NCBI GenBank assembly: GCA_001399805.1
Contig: LIHJ01000061.1
Span: forward strand, 1,061 to 8,973
Direction of reading: 5' to 3'
DNA length: 7,913 bases
DNA from: Candidatus Bathyarchaeota archaeon BA1
GTDB taxonomy: Archaea; Thermoproteota; Bathyarchaeia; Bathyarchaeales; Bathyarchaeaceae
Under the pieces are notes generated by a model, which was not told where the DNA came from, searched no databases, and saw nothing but the letters and a program-made list of their open reading frames with translations. Each line of letters begins with the position of its first letter. Positions within the stretch are counted from its first letter, which is position 1. Shown here one piece after another: positions 1 through 6,144 of the stretch. Made by a program: the position numbers and the translations under genes.

Positions 1-21
1 GGACAACCCTCCTTCCGTCAT
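1..21 (-). CDS. Possible start of next operon gene (only 7 codons visible)
   Basis: On the minus strand an ATG at 21-19 follows the stop of the M50 protease gene by 27 bases. It is preceded by AAGGAT about five bases upstream, a reasonable Shine-Dalgarno sequence. The frame (MTEGGLS) stays open to the window edge. The spacing and orientation suggest a further gene co-transcribed with the synthetase and protease genes. Seven codons say nothing about function, and the reading could be chance. Confidence 0.35.
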
Positions 22-48
22 CAAATCCTTAACAGATAACTTGTCAAG

Positions 49-1158
49 CTAAAATAATGGCCAGATCGGAGCCACGCTAAGCACGAAAATCAAAACAAGA
101 ACAACAGCGGTCAGCTTCCTACCCTTGGTGAGCCCCGACACATCATCCAGCGGGCCTGGATGCTGCTGTAGCGACAGGAGGAAGGCAACGATCGCCATGG
201 GCCAATGCCCCAGAGAGATCAACACCATGACAGACAAGAATGAGAGAAGGCTGCGCGCCCTCTGCCCCAACAATCCCCGCACGGCATGACCACCATCAAG
301 CATGCCCGTTGGCATCAAATTGAGCATGGTCACAAGCATGCCAACCCAGCCTGCAAAGGCAACGGGGTGCAGCCATATCACTTCGCCACGGCCCCCAGGA
401 GGAAACAGCACGGTGATAAACTCGAATAACAGTGGCATCTGAAGAATCTGCGCCCCTCTGGGCACCTCACTCATTGGAATTGCCAGAGACCATCGAACCC
501 CAATGATGGTGACAATGATCGTGGCTATGAAACCCACAACCGGACCGCTGATACCAAGGTCAAATAGGGCATCCTTGTTTGGGGCCAGCGACTTCTGTTG
601 AATAACAGCCCCAAATGTTCCGATCCCATATGGCATGGGAGGACCTGGAATAAAATAGGGGTAACTGGCCTCCACACCATGCCTATGAGCGGCCAGCTTG
701 TGCGCCATCTCATGTGCACCAAGCACCGCCATGATCGCCACCATGAATGTCAGAGCCCCCACCAAAGGGCTCGAAATTAAACCCCTCCTCACCCAATCCA
801 GCGAGAGAATATAACCAGTAAGCAGCGTAGTCCCCATAGTCGCCAAAAATGACGCCGCATTCACAACCCAACGACCAGGCTTCACAGGGGGCCTACGGAC
901 AACCTGCAACAGGCCCTTACCCTCCCTCCTCCTAAGAATCGGTGCAAAACCCAGGGCGTTCAAACGCTTAAAAAGCCTCAAAAAAGCTTGCTTTGAATCC
1001 CCCTTCAGCCCCACATTAAAGGTTGGGGTGCCAAACTCAAGAAAGGCCTCCTCCACATCAAACTCCAACTCCACCAAGCCCCTCAACTTCTCAAACTCCA
1101 TAAACTCGCCCGAAGCCTCAAAGAAAGGGCCGAAGGAAGAACCACCCATCATATCCAC
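49..1158 (-). CDS. Site-2 protease family (M50) membrane metalloprotease
   Basis: Predicted intramembrane zinc metalloprotease of the site-2 protease family, which cuts transmembrane helices of membrane-bound substrates. Of 369 residues, the first roughly 95 form a soluble domain. Hydrophobic segments follow at about 98-120, 130-157, 200-225, 240-253, 262-285, 303-328 and 349-367. The zinc/catalytic motif HEMAH is at 149-153, inside a hydrophobic helix, and the second conserved motif LDGGH at 287-291 supplies the third ligand Asp. FIPGPP at 169-174 and GTFGAVI at 180-186 are also typical of the archaeal and plant EGY-like branch. The GTG at 1158 is the longest start, but ATG at 1152 or 1149, just downstream of GAGTGGAT, is equally plausible. 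It lies 39 bases after the acyl-CoA synthetase alpha gene in the same direction, so the two are probably co-transcribed. The substrate is unknown. The family call is firm. Confidence 0.93.
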   Translation of the reverse strand: MDMMGGSSFGPFFEASGEFMEFEKLRGLVELEFDVEEAFLEFGTPTFNVGLKGDSKQAFLRLFKRLNALGFAPILRRREGKGLLQVVRRPPVKPGRWVVNAASFLATMGTTLLTGYILSLDWVRRGLISSPLVGALTFMVAIMAVLGAHEMAHKLAAHRHGVEASYPYFIPGPPMPYGIGTFGAVIQQKSLAPNKDALFDLGISGPVVGFIATIIVTIIGVRWSLAIPMSEVPRGAQILQMPLLFEFITVLFPPGGRGEVIWLHPVAFAGWVGMLVTMLNLMPTGMLDGGHAVRGLLGQRARSLLSFLSVMVLISLGHWPMAIVAFLLSLQQHPGPLDDVSGLTKGRKLTAVVLVLIFVLSVAPIWPLF

Positions 1159-1197
1159 TCACACATCAACTACTAACCGAGATATTAGAACCTTACG

Positions 1198-2694
1198 TTA
1201 TCCCAACCATTCCTTAGCAACAAACCTTGCCACATACTCTTCAAAATAGTCACTCCTTTTGAGGTAAAATCCATAGTTGACGAGGGCAGCCATCGCTCGC
1301 GCAGCGTCTTCCGGCGACGAGTAGGCGGGGATCCCAAGCTTGTCAAACCTCGACCGAATGTACAGCGCCATCTCCGTCTCACCAATATCACAAGCCACTA
1401 CAGGCTTGACACAGCCGCTTAACAGTTTCCCTATCCTATCCACAAAATCCTCCCGCAGGGCAGGGGCCTGATGAAGCCCGATCACGATAATGCCGTGAAT
1501 CTCAGGGTCCTCCAGAAGTATTTTGGTGCCATACTCAAACATCTCAGAGGTGACGGAGCCAGTGAGGTCAACAGGGTTTAGATTCGTCGCAAAGGGCAAA
1601 ATCTCACCCTTTTTCTTTAGTTCCTCAAACTTCTGGATAGTTTCATTAGAAAGCTTCCTTACATGTATTCCCCTCGACTCACACTCGTCCACCGCCATGA
1701 TGGCAGGTCCACCTGCACTCGTGATCACGGCAATATTGTTTCCAGCCGCTGGAGGCTGAAACGCCAAGGCTTTCCCCGCATCGAAAAACTCCTCCATGTC
1801 CCTCACCCTTATAACCCCAACCTGCGTGAAAACGCTGTCATAAATCTTGTCAGAGCCAGCGATGGCTCCCGTGTGAGATAAGGCAGCCCTAGCCCCAGCC
1901 TCTGTCTTCCCGGACTTCAGAGCAACGATGGGCTTCCTCCTTGTAACCTCCCTCGCCACCTCCATAAACTCCCTTCCCGCCTCTATGCTCTCAGCATACA
2001 AAAGAATCACTCGTGTTTTCTCATCATGCAAAAGGTACTGAAGCATCTCTGGCTCATCCACATCACATTTGTTTCCGAAACTCACAAACTTGCTGATGCC
2101 CAGCTGCCTACCAGCTAAATAATCCAAGGCTGCGGCGCCAAAGGCACCACTCTGTGTAACAATGGCTATGGGCCCTGACATGGGACGGGGTGTGGCTACC
2201 ACCTCATCTCCGGTGGTAAGAACCTTTGTTTCGGGAAGAAAGAGCATATCCACGCCGGTGTGGGAATCATAAACCCCCAAACAATTCGGACCCAAAACCC
2301 GAATCCCCGCTTTTTCAGCGATCGTCGTCACCCGCTCCTCGAGTTCATGGTTTCCAACCTCGCCAAAACCACCACTGATTATCACCGCTACTTTCACTCC
2401 CTTAGCTGCTGCCTCCACCATAACCTTGGGTACAACCTCTGCAGGGACCACGATGATAACCAACTCAATGTCCCCAAGGATTTTTGTAATCGATGGATAG
2501 CACCTAAACCCGAGAATGTAGTCCTCGTGCGGGTTAACAGGGTACAGCTCGCCCCTAAAGATTCCCCTCCGCTTGTTGTCCACGAAGTTTTTAAAAATGA
2601 CGTGTCCCGCCTTCATGATCTTACGAGAGGCCCCCACCACCGCAACCGACCGCGGGTCAAAAAACAGACGCATCTGCTCAACAACAGACATCAT
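1198..2694 (-). CDS. Acetate/acyl-CoA ligase (ADP-forming), alpha subunit
   Basis: Predicted alpha subunit of an NDP-forming acyl-CoA synthetase, the archaeal enzyme that converts acyl-CoA, ADP and phosphate to the free acid, CoA and ATP. It supplies ATP during peptide or sugar fermentation. The 498 residues show an N-terminal CoA-binding Rossmann domain (about 8-145: VAVVGAS at 17-23, GGFGE at 108-112, GPNCLG at 135-140). Succinyl-CoA-synthetase-like ligase domains follow (SGAFG at 182-186; a second from about 320). LSHTGAIAGSD at 272-282 contains His274, which aligns with the phosphorylated catalytic histidine. No ATP-grasp beta domain is fused. The length, a little above the usual 450-460, indicates a separate alpha subunit, and no beta-subunit gene is visible in the window. 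Starts at 2694 and 2691 are adjacent ATGs, preceded by GGGGACTGG as a weak Shine-Dalgarno sequence. The acyl specificity cannot be read from the sequence. Confidence 0.92.
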   Translation of the reverse strand: MMSVVEQMRLFFDPRSVAVVGASRKIMKAGHVIFKNFVDNKRRGIFRGELYPVNPHEDYILGFRCYPSITKILGDIELVIIVVPAEVVPKVMVEAAAKGVKVAVIISGGFGEVGNHELEERVTTIAEKAGIRVLGPNCLGVYDSHTGVDMLFLPETKVLTTGDEVVATPRPMSGPIAIVTQSGAFGAAALDYLAGRQLGISKFVSFGNKCDVDEPEMLQYLLHDEKTRVILLYAESIEAGREFMEVAREVTRRKPIVALKSGKTEAGARAALSHTGAIAGSDKIYDSVFTQVGVIRVRDMEEFFDAGKALAFQPPAAGNNIAVITSAGGPAIMAVDECESRGIHVRKLSNETIQKFEELKKKGEILPFATNLNPVDLTGSVTSEMFEYGTKILLEDPEIHGIIVIGLHQAPALREDFVDRIGKLLSGCVKPVVACDIGETEMALYIRSRFDKLGIPAYSSPEDAARAMAALVNYGFYLKRSDYFEEYVARFVAKEWLG

Positions 2695-2719
2695 TCCAGT
2701 CCCCTACTAGAGAGTTAGG

Positions 2720-2728
2720 ATAATATTT
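2720..2728 (-). promoter_or_regulatory. TATA box for the acyl-CoA synthetase / protease operon
   Basis: On the minus strand the A/T string AAATATTAT is centred about 30 bases upstream of the ATG at 2694. With archaeal spacing, transcription would start near 2700, giving a very short leader. The 149-base gap to the divergent tnpB remnant offers no other clear minus-strand promoter. Confidence 0.5.
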
Positions 2729-2775
2729 GCGCAAGGTTTTCTTATCATAGGCTGTTGAGAGATTAGTAACTCCTC

Positions 2776-2783
2776 TATATAAG
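2776..2783 (+). promoter_or_regulatory. Candidate TATA box upstream of tnpB remnant
   Basis: TATATAAG lies 61 bases before the ATG at 2844 in the divergent intergenic stretch. It resembles an archaeal TATA box but would give a leader of about 40 bases, which is unusual. The downstream gene is dead, so any promoter activity is of unclear meaning. Confidence 0.3.
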
Positions 2784-2823
2784 TCGTCTTCTTTGTTGAA
2801 GGTTTCGAAAGGCTTATCTCCTG

Positions 2824-2838
2824 TTTATCTCGGATAAA
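2824..2838 (+). repeat. Inverted repeat just upstream of tnpB remnant (possible element left end)
   Basis: TTTATC-TCG-GATAAA is a perfect inverted repeat with 6-base arms and a 3-base loop, five bases before the ATG at 2844. A second TTATCTC copy lies a few bases upstream. IS200/IS605-type elements carry small subterminal hairpins at the left end, so this could be one. It could equally be an operator or chance in A/T-rich DNA. Confidence 0.3.
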
Positions 2839-2843
2839 TTTTG

Positions 2844-3674
2844 ATGTCTTTAGAAGTTGTTCAATCAGTTCTATTCAGATATGAGAGAAGCGAAGAAGTG
2901 GAAAGGTTGCTTTTAGATTAACGAGACATTGTTAACGCTTGCATAAAGAAGCTTATCGAATTGAAAACAACCTCATTAAGGTCAATTCATGAAGCCATTT
3001 ATGGCGAGCTTAAACGCAAATACGGCTATCAAACAAGCTTCTACGTTACAGCCTACAGAGTTGCAATTGCAACCGTCAAGTCTTGGAAAAAGAGGGGTGG
3101 AAATCCGCCTAAGGTAAAGAAGTTATTCGTTAAGGTCTCACCCTTAGCCTACAAATTTGATGGGGAAAAGTTAAGGATTTCAGTAAAGCCGAGAAACTTT
3201 GTTAGCTTAAAGCTCATCTATGGATGTTATCAAAGAAGGTTCGTCGATGCTTGGAGGCGAGGGATTTTCAAAATAGGCGAGATTATAGTAAATGAAGAAT
3301 ACGTCCTCATCCCTTTTAAACGCGTAGTTAATCTTCTTGAGCCCAAGGGAGCTATAGCCCTTGACATAAACGAGGAAAACGTAGTCGGTTTAGCAACTAA
3401 TGGCGGCTCTTTTACCGTTGACACAAAGAAGTTGAAAACCATACGCTCTGCATACTTTGAAAAGAGGGAAAGGATACAGAGTAAGGTTGCCAAGGGAACT
3501 AAAGCGTTCCAAACGTTGATGAAGAAGTATGGTAGGCGAGAAAGCAACGGAATTAAAGACGTTCTTCATAAACTGTCTAAGGAGATAGCTGAGAACCCCT
3601 ACTATGATAATCTGCATTCCTTAATTAGATATAAATATATAGATAGACTTCATGATTCTAAGTTAATTCTTTAG
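2844..3674 (+). pseudogene. tnpB: IS1341-type TnpB, N-terminal half, with in-frame TAA and 3' truncation
   Basis: Remnant of a TnpB RNA-guided nuclease (IS200/IS605 superfamily, IS1341-like). Reading starts at ATG 2844 with MSLEVVQSVLF and YERSEEVERLLLD. It meets TAA at 2919-2921 and continues in the same frame as RDIVNACIKKLIE, then through residues encoded to 3674. Related archaeal TnpBs have an aromatic residue (D-Y-R-D) here, so a Tyr codon probably mutated to TAA. The WED/REC-like N-terminal part and IALDINEENVVG are intact; the Asp codon at 3363-3365 is the first RuvC catalytic residue. Family similarity stops after LSKEIAEN near 3597, before the RuvC-II Glu and the zinc ribbon, and an unrelated A/T-rich tail runs to the stop. 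A TTG at 2961 gives a shorter 237-residue frame without the internal stop. No tnpA partner is present. It cannot encode a working nuclease. Confidence 0.85.
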
Positions 3675-4144
3675 ACGTATTTCACACCAATCTTGAACCC
3701 ACGTATTTCTATAACCTCAGGAGTTATTTCCTCTATTATTTTATCAACTTGTGCTGGTGGAAAAATTTCCCCTAACTCATCAACGGATTTGTTAACATAT
3801 TGCGATGCGTTGGGGTCCCAGACTTGAATGGATTGGAGTTTTTGTTCTTTCCAAGCACGGGGCATCACCACATAACAGCGAATGTTAGGTCTAAAATTAA
3901 ATAACTTCTCAATTATATCCATCAAAGCGATACGATAAGCATTGACTTGTCCAGCCCCGTAATCTGGGTTCTGCATTGTAACCTCAACTATCAATAATGC
4001 GTTATCTTGTCCTTTAAGTAGAATATCGAATTCATGACCTATTACCGGGAAGTCTTTATAGAGTGACTTCGCTCCTTTTTCTATTAGCTCAGGGGAGTTA
4101 TAAACTAAATTTACAACATCATCATGCTCTAAGACAACATCACC
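3671..4144 (-). pseudogene. NucS/EndoMS-like PD-(D/E)XK nuclease-domain remnant without a start codon
   Basis: An open minus-strand frame from 4144 to a stop at 3671-3673 encodes 157 residues, but no ATG, GTG or TTG occurs before the TTG at 3994, deep inside the domain. The order of features matches the C-terminal nuclease domain of NucS/EndoMS (DUF91-like): NSPELIEKG, then HEFDILL with the Asp codon at 4025-4027, then LLIVEVTMQ with the Glu codon at 3983-3985, then GQVNAYR. The usual E-x-K lysine is Thr (ACA at 3977-3979). An ATG at 4140 after AAGGTG lies in another frame; a one-base loss near 4130 would join it to LEHDDVVN and restore a start, so a frameshift is the likeliest lesion. In the frame used, TAA at 4145 blocks extension. 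Its stop overlaps that of the convergent tnpB remnant. The family match was made by eye. A tolerated non-standard start is less likely. Confidence 0.55.
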
Positions 4145-4231
4145 TTACCTAAAATTCTTGTTTTTTACACCAAGTAGGTATTTAGAAGACCCGAGGGAAG
4201 CATTGTTTGAGGGCAAATCGCGCATGATTGC

Positions 4232-4633
4232 TCACCGTTGAACTTTGACACTCCCAAGGCTTAAGCCTTGTGGGATTCTTGCTTCTAAAGTTTTCATTGG
4301 TCGGTTATTCATCGACCTTTTAGCCTCCCACCTCATTCCGTTCCACTTTAGAAGCAAGGGGTATGTCATTACCCCGTTAATGCTCTCGCCCTGACGAGAG
4401 CCTATACTTAAGAAGCCTACAGCGTCTCTGTGGGCTTCTAATCCGCAGTCTAGGCATCTGAAGAACCTTCCGGTGTTAACGATGTTTTCTGAGTCGCAGC
4501 TTGGGCATCTGGTTGAGGTTTTGTGTTCACTAACCTCTTTAACTTTGATGCCATATTCCTCAGCTACATCTTTGATGCGTTTGATGACGTGGTGGAAGCT
4601 CCAGAAGTTGTGTGTATTAGGCATGGCCCACAT
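4232..4633 (-). pseudogene. tnpB: TnpB C-terminal fragment (zinc ribbon and RuvC-III)
   Basis: C-terminal third of a TnpB-family nuclease, opposite in strand to the N-terminal fragment at 2844. From the ATG at 4633, residues 8-13 (HNFWSF) begin the conserved helix after RuvC-II. DVAEEYGIKVKEV follows, then the zinc-ribbon cysteines C43, C46, C60 and C63, and HRDAVGFLSIG, where Asp70 is the third RuvC acid. The tail (WNGMRWEAKRSMNN) is typical of archaeal IS1341 proteins. The frame is open only to a stop at 4652, so everything from the N-terminus through RuvC-II is missing. The HNFWSF-type C-terminus belongs to a different TnpB branch from the one expected for the N-terminal fragment, so these are probably two elements and not one inverted gene. 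The ORF reads through the element's right-end hairpin, as is usual. It is non-functional alone. Confidence 0.85.
4240..4275 (-). repeat. IS605-type right-end hairpin, candidate omega-RNA 3' end remnant
   Basis: CAAGGCTTAAGCCTTG at 4255-4270 is a perfect 16-base palindrome. On the minus strand CC-A on one side and GG on the other extend the stem with a bulged A, and AGTGTCAAAG follows. This pattern, an overlap with the tnpB 3' coding end, a GC-containing hairpin, then AGTGTCAA, is the usual right end of IS605/IS1341 elements, where the scaffold of the TnpB guide RNA (omega RNA) ends and the guide begins in flanking DNA. Whether it is still transcribed is unknown. The rest of this copy's tnpB is gone, so it could work only with a TnpB supplied in trans. 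Confidence 0.5.
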
Positions 4634-4677
4634 AAAAGAAGTATAGGAACCTTAAATGTTTCTCTTATTGAAGAGTA

Positions 4678-4689
4678 AACCTTAAGGTT
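4678..4689. repeat. 12-base palindrome upstream of the abiE-like promoter
   Basis: AACCTTAAGGTT is a perfect palindrome 14 bases before the TATA box of the antitoxin gene. A half copy, ACCTTAA, also occurs at 4649-4655. It could be an upstream regulator site or a trace of the broken element's end. No function can be assigned. Confidence 0.3.
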
Positions 4690-4702
4690 GTGAAACGTTA
4701 GA

Positions 4703-4711
4703 TTTATAAAT
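4703..4711 (+). promoter_or_regulatory. TATA box of the abiE-like toxin-antitoxin operon
   Basis: TTTATAAAT is centred 27 bases before the A of ATG 4734. Archaeal transcription starts about 25-27 bases from the TATA centre, so the mRNA should begin at or next to the start codon. No Shine-Dalgarno sequence precedes this ATG, which agrees with a leaderless transcript. Confidence 0.7.
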
Positions 4712-4713
4712 TA

Positions 4714-4728
4714 TTACTATTATAGTAA
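4714..4728. promoter_or_regulatory. Perfect palindromic operator candidate for AbiEi autoregulation
   Basis: TTACTAT-T-ATAGTAA is a 15-base interrupted palindrome with 7-base arms and no mismatch. It lies exactly between the TATA box (ending 4711) and the start codon (4734). A protein bound here would block the transcription start. AbiEi antitoxins are known to repress their own operons through inverted repeats at the promoter, so the encoded winged-helix protein is the natural ligand. Assignment to this protein is inferred from position and family. Confidence 0.6.
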
Positions 4729-4733
4729 CATAT

Positions 4734-5360
4734 ATGGCATATTACGAATTGTGGAACATATTGTGGAACTGGAAGAAGGAGTTCACAGTTAGGGAGTTCA
4801 TCTCAGTTTTTCCCAGCCCTGACCCTAACAAGGTTTTGCACGATATGGCTAAGAAGGGGTTGTTAGAAAATGTTGGCTGGGGAAAGTATAAAGTTAACTC
4901 TCCAGAGGAATACTTAGCAAAAAGGATTAACGTTTCTGAAGCTTACGATTTGTTAAAGCAAGTTAATATGAAATACGCGTTAACAGGACCAGACGCTGTT
5001 TTTTTATGGACTAAAGGCGGCTATCAAGTGGATAGATTCTTCGGCTTCTACCCAATTCACTTGAAGGTTGGAAAAGACGATTTAAGAAAATGGAGGAGCT
5101 TCTTCAAGTCAAGAAAGCAAAGGTTCTACGTCAAGGATCAGCCAGTAAATAAGACGTTGTTCGGCTTGTTTTATGTTTTGTATCCGGAGGATGATTTTAA
5201 AACAGAGGAAGTGGAAGGATTCAGGGTTGAGCCATTGAAGGCTACCGTTGAATTCTGCAAGCGACACATATATTCCTATGAGCCAGCCTTGGAGATGTTA
5301 GATGAGATGTACGATTTAGGGTTGAGAGTGAAGTACAAAGAAGCGGAAACGAACTTCTAG
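4734..5360 (+). CDS. abiEi: AbiEi-like antitoxin and transcriptional repressor
   Basis: Predicted antitoxin of an AbiE-type (type IV) toxin-antitoxin pair: a DNA-binding protein that represses its operon and counteracts the nucleotidyltransferase encoded next to it. The 208 residues begin with a winged-helix domain at about 5-55 (FTVREFISVFPS, then DPNKVLHDMAKKGLLENV, then the wing GWGKYKVN). A C-terminal domain follows, with YALTGPDAVFLW at 81-92, the conserved G-x-x-A segment of AbiEi C-terminal domains, and FYPIHLKV nearby. The C-terminal half is basic in places (RKWRSFFKSRKQR). The start is ATG 4734, supported by TATA spacing and the leaderless layout; there is no other nearby in-frame start. 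The stop TAG at 5358-5360 overlaps the toxin start by one base. The gene appears intact and AT-rich relative to the flanking operons. The family call rests on architecture and gene pairing; overall sequence similarity to characterised AbiEi proteins could not be measured. Confidence 0.72.
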   Translation: MAYYELWNILWNWKKEFTVREFISVFPSPDPNKVLHDMAKKGLLENVGWGKYKVNSPEEYLAKRINVSEAYDLLKQVNMKYALTGPDAVFLWTKGGYQVDRFFGFYPIHLKVGKDDLRKWRSFFKSRKQRFYVKDQPVNKTLFGLFYVLYPEDDFKTEEVEGFRVEPLKATVEFCKRHIYSYEPALEMLDEMYDLGLRVKYKEAETNF

Positions 5361-6067
5361 TGATGAACATGAAATTCATAGAGAGGGAAAACGAGATCCT
5401 TAAAGCATTAAAGAAACTGGTGGAAGCAAGGCTAGATTTCATCGTGGTCGGAGGCTACGCTGTCAGCGGGCTAGCAAGGCACAGATTCTCCGTTGACTGC
5501 GATATTGTGGTTCAGAAAAAAGATCTGGAAAAATTAGAACCAGTTCTTGAAGAAGCAGATTTTATAAAACACATAGAGAAAGCTGGTTTTGATGAAATTT
5601 ATGGTGGAGAGTTTATAAGCTATAAGAAGGATGTAGACAAGCTCCCGGTTACGGTTGACTTGCTTGTCGGAGCTCTAGTTTGTAGGGCAACAGAAGCAGC
5701 CTGGAGCTTCGATTACATCAAAGAGCATTCGGTCATGGCTACCATATCTGGAATAGAAGCTTCCGTTAGCTGCAGAATCCCGGAGAAAGAATTGCTCATT
5801 GCGTTAAAAGTCCATTCAGCGAGAAGGGCAGACATAAGGGACATAGTTATGTTAGAAGAAAATGCTGATTTAGAAAGGACATTAAAGCATTTGAAAAGAG
5901 GCAAAGCAAAAGCTCTACGAGAACAGATTAACGGGGTAATTAAAGCCCTTGATGATCCAAACCTCGTTGATTCTATAAAAGGAGTTTTTGGCATAAGCGT
6001 AGACGTTAGAAGGCAGATTGAAAACACAAGGAACGATTTGAGGATGATAGGAAAGAAAGTATCGTGA
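5360..6067 (+). CDS. abiEii: AbiEii-like nucleotidyltransferase toxin
   Basis: Predicted toxin of the AbiE/MenT nucleotidyltransferase group, which inhibits growth by transferring nucleotides to an RNA or protein target; known relatives modify tRNA acceptor ends. Numbered from GTG 5360, the polymerase-beta fold signature is present: IVVGGYAVSG with Gly31-Gly32, R-x-S-x-D-x-D ending in Asp46 and Asp48, and a third acid at Asp100 in VTVDLLVG. Further on, ELLIALKVHSARRADIRDI carries Lys150, Asp158 and Asp161, matching the downstream K...R...D..D motif of AbiEii (DUF1814) proteins. So all expected catalytic residues are kept. The 235 residues are shorter than lactococcal AbiEii but usual for archaeal homologues. 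GTG 5360 overlaps the antitoxin stop; ATG 5363 or ATG 5369 (five bases after GTGAT, a weak Shine-Dalgarno) are alternative starts. Coupled translation with the antitoxin is likely. A non-toxic nucleotidyltransferase pair is the main alternative. Confidence 0.78.
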   Translation: MMNMKFIERENEILKALKKLVEARLDFIVVGGYAVSGLARHRFSVDCDIVVQKKDLEKLEPVLEEADFIKHIEKAGFDEIYGGEFISYKKDVDKLPVTVDLLVGALVCRATEAAWSFDYIKEHSVMATISGIEASVSCRIPEKELLIALKVHSARRADIRDIVMLEENADLERTLKHLKRGKAKALREQINGVIKALDDPNLVDSIKGVFGISVDVRRQIENTRNDLRMIGKKVS

Positions 6068-6069
6068 TA

Positions 6070-6089
6070 GCGGATATGGACAAATCCGC
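6070..6089 (+). terminator. Hairpin immediately after the toxin stop codon
   Basis: GCGGAT and ATCCGC form a perfect 6-base stem with an 8-base loop, starting two bases after the TGA at 6065-6067. No T-run follows, so it is not a classical terminator. It may protect or delimit the 3' end of the operon mRNA. The first T-run downstream is at 6212-6217. Confidence 0.3.
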
Positions 6090-6144
6090 CCAGATTTACA
6101 GGTAAATAGAATCGAATTTAAAAGCAAGGTTTCTGATCCTAAAG

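Noticed and set aside
2260..2718. 152-residue plus-strand ORF opposite the synthetase gene
   Set aside because: His/Arg/Pro-rich composition typical of an antisense shadow; the sense strand encodes a well-recognised enzyme.
3230..3617. Minus-strand ORFs of 105 and 75 residues opposite the tnpB N-terminal half
   Set aside because: Shadows of the tnpB coding frame with no independent signals.
2919..4147. TAA read as a sense codon (in tnpB at 2919 and in the nuclease remnant at 4145)
   Set aside because: The intact genes of the window end normally at TAA, TAG or TGA, and the affected genes also carry truncations or other lesions. Ordinary pseudogene decay explains it better than recoding.
2844..4633. 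A miniature Cas12-type CRISPR effector
   Set aside because: The RuvC and zinc-ribbon segments are of TnpB type and length, both copies are truncated, and no CRISPR repeats or cas1/cas2 genes are present.
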